The notes under the pieces are model-generated. The model made no database searches and had not been told where the DNA came from. It saw nothing but the letters and a program-made list of their open reading frames with translations. The position numbers and the translations under genes are program-made. A stretch of 64,000 bases of DNA from Hevea brasiliensis (lineage: Eukaryota > Streptophyta > Magnoliopsida > Malpighiales > Euphorbiaceae): positions 40,077,593 to 40,141,592 of the forward strand of contig NC_079496.1 of assembly GCF_030052815.1 (NCBI RefSeq). The letters run 5' to 3'. Positions 37,054-48,141 of the stretch are shown piece after piece (the first letter of the stretch is position 1; each line of letters opens with the position of its first letter).

Positions 37054-39153
37054 TGTTAGTAGTATGCCCTAGAGCATATCATTTAGTATGTATCTTGTAC
37101 ATATTTTTATTAATAAAAGGCATTTCCACTTTTCTGTTTACATAATATATTTATGTGTAATAAAAAAGGTCCATTGATAGTTTGTTAGAAATATTATTCT
37201 TAAGTTGTTAAGAATATGAGTGACAATATTTCTAGCACAAAGTATCATAAATAGGTTCACAATCCAGGATACTTCATAATAAGGACATGACTTATCCAGA
37301 AAGATTGTATTCATGTTTGTTCCCAAGTTATTTATATGAGATATAAATAAGTTGGAATGGTGAGTCTCATGCCATATAACAAACATGATAGGCACTTATA
37401 AATGATAAGTAGGCCGAACCAGTGACACTTATGACAAGCACATAGAGTTTACTCTTGTCAATGTTTTGTCATAAATCATATCAGTGCATATAATCTTTAG
37501 ACACGAGATAGCATGATTATCTTGTATATAGGTAGTTTGAGTTTGATACTGCTTTCATACTTGTACTGTGTATGGGTATATGGGCATCTGTTGGCTCCTA
37601 CTAGTTATATATGGAGGTAGGTGTTAATCAAGATGGAATCTGTTCCTCTAAGTAAATAGAGATAAAATCCTATGTTCATTTAATTATTCTTGATGTTTCA
37701 AGTTCCTGGCCAGGACAGATAGATTTATTGAAAAGAGTTTACGATGAGAAAATCTTTTAATCAAGAACTGGAATTAAAAGAGAACATAATATTCATAGCA
37801 AATGGAGTTTGACATAAACCATGACTCCGACTTGAGTTGGGATTTTGTATGAGAGAGATTCTAGTGCATGGTAACATATGATTATAGGTTCATTTAAGGT
37901 AAACCTTATTACTAATTGGGTGGCCATGGCATGCTATGCTAGGTGTTAACCATGATCTATGAGGTTCATAAAATGATTTAGAGAAATCATTTATGGTAAG
38001 AAAGAGTTCTGATGATATTAAGAGTTGATATCATGTCTCATTGCCAATTAGTGATGAGCCTAGTAAGTCACACACATACACAAGTTATCACCTATTTAAA
38101 TATGATTTAATTAATTAATTAAAGAGTTTAATTTATTAATTAAATAGGTTTGGTTTGCAATTAAATTGCAAAGTCCCTAGCATGACTTGAAACCAAATCT
38201 AGATTATTGGATGTATAGTATAAGTTAAATTTATATTTAAAGTGTTTAAATATGAATTTAATTAATAAGAAATTAATTAATAGAGATTAATTAATTAATT
38301 TATATTTGATATAAATTGATTAGAAGAAGAAAAATAATTATTTTGGGTTAAGAACTCAAAATTAAGACACAGGGGCATTTTGGTCATTTCACTGTGTAAC
38401 ACGTGGCATCATGAGATGGTGACATATGGGATTACACATAAGCTTACCAAATGTTTTTTTTCTAATCATGTAAGATGATTAAAATCAAGATTAAATATAG
38501 GTTTGACACTTGGCACAATGTGATTGGGTCACTTAAACCTAGAGCTAATCAAAGGGTGACATGTGGCAAGGGTTTAATGTGTTAACCTAGCTATTTAAGT
38601 CTTGTTATGAAAAAAAAAGCAACCAGCAGCCACTCCTCTCCTTTGTCACACCACTTTGAGGCTTTTCTTCTATTCTTCTTCATCTCTCATCAATTCAAAG
38701 AGATTAGACATCAATCTCTTGAATTAAGAATACTAGAAATTGTTTCTAGTATCTTGTTTACATCTCTAATATCTTAAAAGGCAGAACTTGAATTTCTAAT
38801 TAATAGAAAAAGCTTTAGAAGCTGTTCAAGGGCTGCCATAGGTGTTCTTGGTGTGGACAAGCTAGAGGGACAACATCTGGTGTCCTGAAGACGAATCTCA
38901 AAGGCGCAGACACGCTACAGTGCATCAAGAGGTTAGTGTAATCGTTCTTGATTTAATCTAGGGTTCTAAAATTAATCTGATTAATTTTAAAATCTTAAAT
39001 GGCAAATATAGATCCAAAAACATATTAAAAGAGTTTTAATATGTTGTTTATCATTGAAATTAAATAGATAAAAATAAATCTTGCATGATGCATGTGACCC
39101 TAGGTGAAAATTCAATGGTATAAACTTGTGTTTTGCACGCTTCCGTTCCTTCA
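37054..39153 (+). repeat. 5' LTR of C1
   Basis: LTR of 2,100 bp, TGTTAGTAG to TTCCTTCA. It pairs with 44927-47035 and, in reverse, with C2. A CTATTTAAGT at 38591-38600 lies where C2 has a proper TATA box. The minus-strand 85-residue frame at 37138-37395 is shared with the 3' LTR only. Confidence 0.93.
38591..38600 (+). promoter_or_regulatory. Weak TATA-like site of C1
   Basis: CTATTTAAGT, aligned with CTATATAAGG in C2, about 550 bp before the LTR end. The 3' LTR has CTATTTAATT at 46465-46474. One base change weakens the box, so C1 may be a poor promoter. Confidence 0.4.
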
Positions 39154-39155
39154 AT

Positions 39156-39167
39156 TGGTATCAGAGC
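39156..39167 (+). other. Primer-binding site of C1
   Basis: TGGTATCAGAGC, 2 bp after the LTR end. Initiator tRNA-Met type, the perfect match. Confidence 0.92.
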
Positions 39168-39411
39168 CACTATATTTTCCATTTAGATTGTTGATTATAT
39201 GATTTAATTGTGTGTTTGATCATGAGATCAAAAGATCATTGCAAAGCAAGGTGGCGGCATACTTGAAAAAAGACCATCAATGGTGTGCATGGTTTGGCTA
39301 CCATGGGTGGTTCAAGGTTTGGCTTTTAATTCTGCAATTGTTGTATGATCTAAGGCCTATTCTTTGACTAATTAAAGTGTTTAATTAGTAGTTTTAATGA
39401 CACAATTAAAT

Positions 39412-39756
39412 TATGATTCAAATCAGAATTTTAAAAATTGTTTGAATGTGATTCAAATCTGAATTTTAAAAGTTGTTTGAATGTGATTCAAATCTGAATT
39501 TTTAAAGTTGTTTGAATCATATTTACATCTGATTTTTAAATTTGATTGAATAAAATTCAGATCTGATTTTTTAAAAAATGTTTGAATGTGATTCAAATCT
39601 GATTTTTTAAAAAATGTTTGAATGTGATTCAAATCTGAATTTTTAAAGTTGTTTGAATGTGATTCAAATCTGAATTTTTAAATTTGTTTGAATGAGATTC
39701 AAATCTAAATTTTTAAATTTATTTGAATCATATTCAAATATGGATTTTTAAGTTGA
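39412..39756. repeat. Minisatellite in the C1 leader
   Basis: About nine units of 36-40 bp, each built around TGATTCAAATCTGAATTTT followed by an A/T run and GTTTGAATG. Units vary by small changes and in the length of the T and A runs. AT-rich, no coding frame. Confidence 0.85.
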
Positions 39757-40527
39757 ATACGAGATATTCAATTTAATTTAAGTATGTATGTTTTATTTAA
39801 TTGTTAAATAGTGATATGCATGATAGATGATCATGAACTATAAAGGACCAATGTAATTGGATTTATTTCTTTTATGTTTCTTTGGGATTGTAAATTAATT
39901 AATTTATTTTAATTTATTTTGGGCATGTATTATTAAGTTTGTAATAATTTTTGGGTTATAATTTTATTTATTTAAGTTCTTGTAAATTCGCCTTGGTATG
40001 CCAAGGATTACTATGTAATATTGGATTGCAAGAAGTTCAAGGAGGTCAAGAGCATTGGTGGGACTAGTGGGAGGAATTCAAGATCAAGTGTTGATTATGT
40101 ACTCCTTCAGCAACTCTTGTCAAATGAATGAATGAATGAAATGCACCTAGGAATGCCCTGATTCAATTCTTGGTGGCTCAGAATTGAATCCCTTAGAAAG
40201 TCCATGATCATACCATATTTATTGCTTATCCATGAATGCATGAGATGTATGGGAATGTATGCTATTATATGATATATGGATGCTAATTGGATAATGTGCA
40301 AAGTGAGACCTTAATAGTAATTAGAATGACCATAAAATCTTCCAAACAAATGATTAAGTTGGAAATGCTATAATTAAAGTAATTATAATATAGGCCCTCC
40401 ATTGGGGCAATTATTTTAAGAAATTTTAAATTGTTGCATGAGATGCAATTGATTTAAAAGATTTTCTTAAGAATAATTGTTAAGCATGAGATGTTGTAAA
40501 TATGTAAATGGTTTAGTGGCCAAGATT

Positions 40528-40733
40528 GGATGTACCTGAGGACATTAAAATTATTTGCATAATTACTGGCTCAATGGGATCAACTTAACTAATGCAAGAT
40601 AAGTCAATAATGGATGTACCTGAGATTTTGAGCATTAGGGGCTAGATAAAGGATTGAACCTCACATGAGATGTGATGGGCAAGGAGTTGCTCACTTATAG
40701 TTTATTGTAATTCCAATAATGGATGTACCTGAG
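40528..40733 (+). repeat. Three copies of GGATGTACCTGAG in the C1 leader
   Basis: Exact 13-bp copies at 40528-40540, 40612-40624 and 40721-40733; the first and third go on with GA after GAG. Spacing is 84 and 109 bp, and two copies are preceded by AATAAT. They lie within 410 bp of the gag start. Confidence 0.7.
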
Positions 40734-40935
40734 GATGATCAATAGAATTAAAAGAATTCAATCACCCACTAGAAATCTATCCAACTAGGATTTCCGTTTT
40801 CTACTTTGGAAGTGTAGGATTCGCTAAGTTAGTGGGAGGACCAATTTGATTAAAAGACCATAATCATTTTGGTTAATTACATGATCCATTTACTAATTAA
40901 TTTGGTTATTTTCTGCAGTTAATTTTCTAATAAAA

Positions 40936-41790
40936 ATGAGCACAAAACAACCACCACCATCCAATATCCTTGCAAGCATACTTGATCACAATAGGTTGAC
41001 AGGACCTAATCTGTCTGATTGGCTAAGAAATTTGAAACTTGTCCTGAACCTTGAACATATAGGATATGTTCTAGATTCAAATGTTCCTGGTCCCTTACCT
41101 CCAGAGGCCACATAAGAGGAATATGAAACTTTGGACAAGTGGAAGGAGCATGATATGAGAGCTAAGTGTTACATGCTTGCTTCCATGAGTAATGAGTTAC
41201 AGAAGCAACATGAGAACATGCAGAGTGCGAGTGAGATCCTCCTTCACCTACAAGAGTTGTATGGTGAGCACAGCAGGAATGCTAGGTATGAGATATCTAG
41301 ATAGCTATTCCGTATGAGGATGTCTGAGGGACAGAATGTTGGGGATCATGTCCACATGATGATTCGGCTGATTGAGCAGTTGGAACATCTTGACTTCAAC
41401 ATGGATTTCCAACTACAGACGGATTTGATCCTTGATCCTTCACGAGTCTTTTGGGAATTTTGTGACAAATTTCCATATGACTAAACAGGAATGCACCTTA
41501 GCTGGTTTACTCAACATGCTGGTTATTGCCCAAAAGAATATGCCAGGCAATAAAGGAAAAGAGGTAGCTTTGGTTGCATCTTTTTCTGCTGGAAAGTCCA
41601 ACAAGAAGAAGGGCAATAAGAAAAAGAAACCTCAGATTCCTGGTCCTTCCAAGAAAATAGCTAAACAGAAAAGGAAGACTAAAGCTGATGGAGGCAAAGG
41701 AAAGTGTTTCCACTGCCAAAAGGATGGGCATTGGAAAAGGAACTGCCCAGAGTATCTTGCTTCTCTGAAGGACAAGAAGGATACACCTTC
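40936..41790 (+). pseudogene. C1 gag
   Basis: Copia gag from the ATG at 40936 (MSTKQPPPSNILASILDHNR, then LSDWLRNLKLVL, a typical copia capsid start). TAA at 41113-41115 and TAG at 41302-41304 interrupt it in the same frame; a frameshift near 41430 then moves it to the frame with SFGNFVTNFHM and LAGLLNMLVIAQKN. A lysine-rich stretch comes before one CCHC zinc knuckle, CFHCQKDGHWKRNC (41705-41746), which binds RNA. The protease follows in the same frame. Confidence 0.9.
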
Positions 41791-43154
41791 GGAAGGTATG
41801 TCCATATCTTGTTATTTAGATTCTGATGATACTCATAGTTCATCTACAGCTTGGGTTTTAGATACTGGTGCCAGTTCTCACATTTCTAATGATATGCAGG
41901 AACTAGCAAACAGTAGCAGCTTGCGTTCTCAAGATATTAGAGTCCAGATTGGTAATGGCTCAACTGTTGAAGCTTTTGCCATAGGATCTAAATCTTTTTA
42001 CATGTTTGGACATGTTTTGTGTTTGGATAATATTTTATATGTACCTGATGCTTTTAAGAACATCATTTCTATATCTAGTTTGACTAGAAATGGCTATAAA
42101 TTTTAGTTCACAGATGATGTTTACAATATTTATTTTGGAAATAAATATATTGGTTCGGGTTATATGAATGATGGTCTTTATTATTTGGATAATAATGACA
42201 AACACAAATTGAATGCAAGTGATCTAAAAGAATGCAATGCCATGGTGAAAACCAACTCAAGTTCAAAATATATTTGGCACTTAAGGTCATGTTATGTTGC
42301 AGAAGATAGGATTGCAAAACTGGAGAAAATGGGGATTTTATCCTCATTGGGCTCTGAGCCTACTCGAACTTGTGAATCTTGCCTTCAGGGCAAAATGACT
42401 AGATCACCCTTTGTTGGACAAGGGCTAAGAGCTGAAAATATTTTGGAGCTAATACATAGTGATGTTTGTGGTCTATTTAAAGAAATGGCTAGAGGGGGTT
42501 TTCGTTATTTTATTACCTTTACTGATGATAAATCAAGGTTTGGGTATTTGTATTTGATGAAATACAAACATGAATCATTTGAAAAGTTTAAGGAATTTAA
42601 TCTGAAGTAGAAAATCAAATAGGAAAGAGTATTAAAGCTCTTCGATCAGATCGTGGAGGTGAATATTTGAGTACTGAATTTGATGAATACTTGAGAGAGC
42701 ATGGCATTATTTCTCAGCTGACTCCTCCAGGAACGCCACGGCTGAATGGTGTACTGAAAGGAGAAATCGTACCCTATTGGATATGGTACGTAGTATGATG
42801 AGCTATACTGATATGCCAATCTTCTTTTGGGGATTTGCATTAGAATCAGCTTTGTATATTCTGAATAGGATTCCATCAAAATTAGTTTCTTCCACACCTT
42901 ATGAGATATGGAATGGAAGAAAACCAAGTCTTAAGCATATTAAGATTTGGGGTTGTCCAGCTTATATCAAAAAGCTAAACACTGATAAAGTGGAGACCAG
43001 ATCAGAAAAAGGTCGATTTGTTGGATATCCAAAAGATAGTTTTGGATATTATTTTTATTTGCCTACTTCACAAAAGGTTGTGATAAGTAGAGATGCCACA
43101 TTTCTTGAATAACAGTTTATTCAAGGAGGCAAAGGAAGGCAAATAGAGTTAGAA
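41791..43154 (+). pseudogene. C1 protease and integrase
   Basis: Protease with WVLDTGASSHIS (near 41850), the DTG active site intact. A TAG at 42104-42106 interrupts the frame. Then the pre-integrase zinc part (WHLRSCYVAEDR, TCESCLQGKM) and the integrase core: HSDVCG, TFTDDKSRFGYLYLM, then a 1-bp loss near 42600, LRSDRGGEYL, a second 1-bp loss near 42752 just before the catalytic glutamate (RRNRTLLDMV follows), then WGFALESALYILNRIPSK, WGCPAYIK and GRFVGYPKDS. A TAA at 43110-43112 ends this part; the same frame goes on into the reverse transcriptase. Confidence 0.9.
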
Positions 43155-44850
43155 TTGGAGTATTCTGACCAACCAATAGATCAGATGGATGTAGATCCAT
43201 CTAGTCAACCTATACCCGTTGATGAAACATCTACGGCTGTTTCTCGTAGAACAACCAGGGTATCTCACCCACCAGAGAGATATGGTTTTCTTCATAAAAA
43301 AGAACACGAGTTGTCATCTCATGAAGAAGTAGATTATGGAGATGATCCACTTACCTATGAAGAAGCTATATCAGATATAGACTCTTCAAAATGGATTGAT
43401 GCTATGAAATCCGAAATTGATTCCATGTATAAGAATCAAGTTTGGGATCTTGCTGACCCACCTGAAGGTATTGTACCTAAAGAGAACAAATGGGTTTTCA
43501 AGAAGAAAATTGGTTCTGATGGAAAGGTAGAGACCTATAAGGCAAGGCTAGTAGCGAAAGGGTTTCGCCAAAGGCAAGGAATCGACTATGAGGAGACTTT
43601 CTCGCCTGTTGCCATGCTTAAATCAATTAGGATTTTATTAGCAATAGCTGCATGCTATGATTATGAGATTTGGCAGATGGATGTCAAAACAGCTTTTCTC
43701 AATGGATACATTGAAGAAAACATTTTCATGGAACAACCTAGGGGTTTTGAATCCCAAGATGGTTCCAAGGTATGCAAGCTAAAGCGATCCATTTATGGGT
43801 TGAAACAAGCTTCGAGGAGTTGGAACATCCGTTTTGATGAAGCCATTCTTTGGTTTTATCAAAAATGAGGATGAGCCATGCGTATATAAGAAGGTTAGTG
43901 ACAGTGCTATCACTTTCCTTGTCTTATATGTGGATGACATATTGTTGATGGGTAATGACACAGGTATGTTGACAACTATAAAGGTATAGTTGTCAAATAC
44001 ATTCTCCATGAAAGACTTAGGGGAGGCAACCTATATTCTTGGGATTCACATCTATAGAGATAAAGTGAAAAGAATAATTGGTTTATCCCAAAGTCTATAC
44101 TTGGAAAAGGTGTTAAAGAGGTTTAACATGCTTGATTCCAAGAGAGGATTGTTACCAGTGAGACATGGTATCCATCTTTCTAAAGAGATGTCTCCAAAGA
44201 CACCTGAAGAAAGAGATAAGATGGCCAGGATTCCATATGATTCGGCTATTGGAAGTTTAATGTATGCAATGTTGTGTACTAGGCCGGATATCGCACATGC
44301 TGTTAGTTTGACTAGCAGGTATCAATCCAATCCAGGTTTGGAACACTGGATAGCTGTCAAGAATATCCTTAAGTACTTGAGAAGAACTAAGGATTTATTC
44401 TTGATTTATAGAGGTGGAGACTTGCAATTGGATGGTTATACTGATTCTGATTTCCAATCAGATATCGATGATAGAAAGTCTAACTCTGGATATGTGTTCA
44501 TTTGTAATGGAGGTGCAGTCAGTTGGAAGAGTTCCAAATAGAGCACGACTCCAGATTCCACTACAGAGGTTGAGTATATTGCTGCATCAGATGCTGCAAA
44601 GGAAGCTGTTCGGATAAAGAAGTTCGTGACAGAACTTACAGTAGTTCCTTCTATTGAGTCAGCAGTTCCACTACACTGTGACAATAATGGAGCAGTCATA
44701 CAGGCTAAGGAACCAAGGTCTCACAAGAAATCCAAACACATAGAAAGGCGCTACCACATTATCAGAGAAATAGTTGGGCGAGGCGATTTAGCCATGCAGA
44801 AAATAGCATCAGCTGAAAATCCAGCTGATCCATTGACTAAGCCTATGTAA
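43155..44850 (+). pseudogene. C1 reverse transcriptase and RNase H
   Basis: Copia reverse transcriptase: WIDAMKSEIDSMYKNQVW, NKWVFKKKIGSDG, YKARLVAKGFRQRQGIDY, TFSPVAMLKSIR, WQMDVKTAFLNG, LKRSIYGLKQASRSWN, then a small deletion and frame change near 43848, and LYVDDILLMG (YVDD, near 43930) with both catalytic aspartates. A TAG at 43987-43989 comes next, then MKDLGEATYILGI. RNase H: GYTDSDFQSD, SWKSSK with a TAG after it, TEVEYIAAS, HCDNNGAV and KHIERRYHIIRE, ending ADPLTKPM at 44850. All catalytic residues seem kept, but four breaks make it dead. Confidence 0.92.
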
Positions 44851-44916
44851 CAGACTCAGTTAGACCGACATCTTGAGAAGATAGGTCTAAGATATTGTAA
44901 TGAATGGCTCTAGTGC

Positions 44917-44926
44917 TAGCGGAGAT
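44917..44926 (+). other. Polypurine tract of C1
   Basis: AGCGGAGAT-type purine stretch directly before the 3' LTR start TGTTAG, the usual copia arrangement. Short and with one pyrimidine near the front. Confidence 0.65.
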
Positions 44927-47035
44927 TGTTAGTAGTATGCCCTAGAGCATATCATTTAGTATGTATCTTGTACATATTTTTATTAATAAAAGGCATTTCC
45001 ACTTTTCCGTTTACATAATATATTTATGTGTAATAGAAAATGTCCATTGATATTTTGTTAGAAATATTATTCTTAAGTTGTTAAGAATATGAGTGACAAT
45101 ATTTCTAGCACAAAGTATCATAAATAGGTTCACAATCCAGGATACTTCATAATAAGGACATGACTTATCCAGAAAGATTGTATTCATGTTTGTTCCCAAG
45201 TTATTTATATGAGATACAAATAAGTTGGAATGGTGAGTCTCATGCCATATAACAAACGTGATAGGCACTTATAAATGATAAGTAGGCCGAACCAGTGACA
45301 CTTATGACAAGCACATGGAGTTTACTCTTGTCAATGTTTTGTCATAAATCATATCAGTGCATACAATCTTTAGACCTGAGATAGCGTAGTTATCTTGTAT
45401 ATAGGTAGTTTGAGTTTGATACTGCTTTCATACTTGTACTGTGTATGGGTATATGGGCATCTGTTGGCTCCTACTAGTTATATATGGAGGTAGGTGTTGA
45501 TCAAGACGGAATCTGTTCCTCTAAGTAAATAGAGATAAAATCCTATGTTCATTTAATTATTCTTGATGTTTCAAGTTCCTGGCCAGGACAGATAGATTTA
45601 TTCAGAAAAGAGTTTCTGATAAGAAAATCTTTTTAATCAAGAACTGGAATTAAAAGAGAACATAATATTCATAGCGAATGGAGTTTAACATAAACAATGA
45701 CTCCACTTGAGTTGGGATTTTGTAACAGAGAGATTCTAGTGCATGGTAACATATGATTATAGGTTCATTTAAGGTAAACCTTATTACTAATTGGGTGGCC
45801 ATGGCATGCTATGCTAGGTGTTAACCATGATCTATGAGGTTCATAAAATGATTTAGAGAAATCATTTATGGTAAGAAAGAGTTCTGATGATATTAAGAGT
45901 TGATATCATGTCTTATTGCCAATTAGTGACGAGCCTAGTAAGTCACACACATACACAAGTTATCACCTATTTAAATATGATTTAATTAATTAATTAAAGA
46001 GTTTAATTGATTAATTAAATATGTTTGGTTTGCAATTAAATTGCAAAGTCCCTAGCATGACTTGAAACCAAATCTAGATTATTGGATGTATAGTATAAGT
46101 TAAATTTATATTTAAAGTGTTTAAATATGAATTTAATTAATGAGAAATTAATTAATAGAGATTAATTAATTAATTTATATTTGATATAAATTGATTAGAA
46201 GAAGAAAAATAATTATTTTGGGTTAAAAACTCAAAATTAAGACACAGGGGCATTTTGGTCATTTCACAGTGTGACACGTGCCATCATGAGATGGTGACAT
46301 ATGGGATTACACATAAGCTTGCAAAATGTTTTTTTTTTAATCATGTAAGATGATTAAAATCAAGATTAAATATAGGTTTGACACTTGGCACAATGTGATT
46401 GGGTCACTTAAACCTAGAGCTAATCAAAGTGTGACATGTGGCAAGGGTTTAATGTGTTAACCTAGCTATTTAATTGTTGTTATGAAAAAAAAAGCAACCA
46501 GCAGCCACACCTCTCCTTTGTCACGCCACTTTGAGGTTTTCTTCTATTCTTCTTCATCTCTCATCAATTCAAAGAGATTAGACATCAATCTCTTGAATTA
46601 AGAACACTAGAAATTGTTTCTAGTGTCCTGTTTACATCTCTAATCTCTTAAAAGGCAGAACTTGAATTTCTAATTAATAGAAAAAGCTTTAGAAGCTGTT
46701 CAAGGGCTGCCATAGGTGTTCTTGGTGTGGACAAGCTAGAGAGATAACATCCGGTGTCTTGAAGACGAATCTCAAAGGCGCAGACACGCTGCAGTGCATC
46801 AAGAGGTTAGTGTAATCGTTCTTGATTTAATCTAGGGTTCTAAAATTAATCTGATTAATTTTAAAATCTTAAATGGCAAATTCAGATCCAAAAACATATT
46901 AAAAGAGTTTTAATATGTTGTTTATCATTGAAATCAAATTAATAAAAATAAATCTTGCATGATGCATGTGACCCTAGGTGAAAATTTTTTAATTCAATGG
47001 TATAAACTTGTGTTTTTCACGCTTCCGTTCCTTCA
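44927..47035 (+). repeat. 3' LTR of C1
   Basis: LTR of 2,109 bp, TGTTAGTAG to TTCCTTCA, followed by the target duplication GTTTC. Very close to the 5' LTR. Together with C2 it forms an inverted repeat with a 1.1-kb spacer. Confidence 0.93.
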
Positions 47036-47040
47036 GTTTC

Positions 47041-48141
47041 AGTACTTATTCAAATCATTTCTAATAAGAAATTTCAACAATTAAATTTTTGAAAACTTAT
47101 TCTACCCATTACGATTTATAAATTCGGGTTCTTTATATTTTTATTTATAAAAGTACTATTCATTACATTATTCAAGTTAAAATGTTGATTTTTTCACCTT
47201 TAATAGGTATGTTAGTCCTAAATGCACTCATATACCATATTTTGAGTGTCAAATTTATTGGCATTGATTGCCACTCTAAGTTCAAAGTTTCCTAGGAGAA
47301 TTTTTAAATTTTTAGTTTTGGGTCACTCATTTTTACTATTCCATTGGACCCTCTACAGTGGAAATTTGACTAACTTTCCTTCATCAAAGTTGTTTCTTAA
47401 TTTCTTAACTTTAATTCCCTTTTTGAATCACTCCATTTGGAGTTTTGTAGCTCAAGTTATGGCCATTTAACCATAACTGGCTGGATTAACTGATTCCAGA
47501 ATTCTGGGCAAAATTCTGGGTTCTAGCAGTTTTGCTGACTCAAGTTTGGGTGGCAAATTGATTTGGTTATGGTCAAAAGCTGGGATTGTGTTCTTCATGA
47601 AAGTTGTTCTACTCTACCATAGCTTTCCAATGATATAAAATTCAGGTCATTTGGACCTGTCTACACCAAGTTATAATCATTTGAACAAGTATTGTTCATA
47701 TGGTCAGTTTTGCACAGTGGCAGTGTGCCTAATCCGGGTTTGACCTAATTTTTCACTAACTTAAGGTCATTTTCAGGGCAAGGTTTCTGCACAAAAATTG
47801 TTGCATTATGTCTTAATTTTCATCTCCAATTGGTTTCACACCAATTGGAGCAGCATAATTTCATTTTTTGTCCTTTAAGTGGACCATGGTCAGGCTGTCC
47901 AGAATTGGACACTTACCAATCAGCATTCACTTCAAATTCTCACCATTTTAACCCACTCTAATTCCCACCAATTGACGAAATTGAGTCTCAATTAGATCAA
48001 ATTGCTTCACTTTCAAAAACCCCTAAATTTTTCCCTAATTTCCCTAAGGTCAAGAACCCTAATTTCTCAATTGATTCAATTCATGAAATTAACATGCATA
48101 CTTCACATCTATACACTTAATTGAGCTTATGTACATGATTT
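47041..48141 (-). repeat. Shared B LTR, fourth piece
   Basis: Collinear with about 57517-58614 of the B2 LTR. It holds three of the repeated LTR modules, near 47385, 47590 and 47785, and the palindrome at 47824-47850 with perfect CTCCAATTGGT-type arms. Ends with GATTT, the target duplication of C2. No gene. Confidence 0.88.

Larger units (their letters stand above)
39168..40935 (+). other. Long untranslated leader of C1
   Basis: About 1.77 kb between primer site and gag with no open frame of note on the plus strand. It holds a minisatellite (39412-39756) and a motif repeated three times (40528-40733). Leaders of this kind usually carry the packaging signal; that is inference here. Confidence 0.6.
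37054..47035 (+). mobile_element. C1: complete Ty1/copia retrotransposon
   Basis: A 9,982-bp element on the plus strand with a perfect target duplication GTTTC (37049-37053 and 47036-47040) in the shared B LTR. 5' LTR 37054-39153, primer site 39156-39167, long leader, gag from 40936, protease, integrase, reverse transcriptase, RNase H to 44850, polypurine tract, 3' LTR 44927-47035. Integrase before reverse transcriptase makes it Ty1/copia; the lineage may be Angela- or Tork-like (weak inference). By eye the first 480 bp of the two LTRs differ at about a dozen sites, so it is among the younger insertions. Coding region broken at several points. Confidence 0.94.

Noticed and set aside
37138..37395. 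An 85-residue minus-strand frame kept in both C1 LTRs (also 45011-45268).
   Set aside because: The two copies are alike because the LTRs are young copies of one sequence. No matching open frame of that length is present in the older LTR C2, and it shows no known domain.
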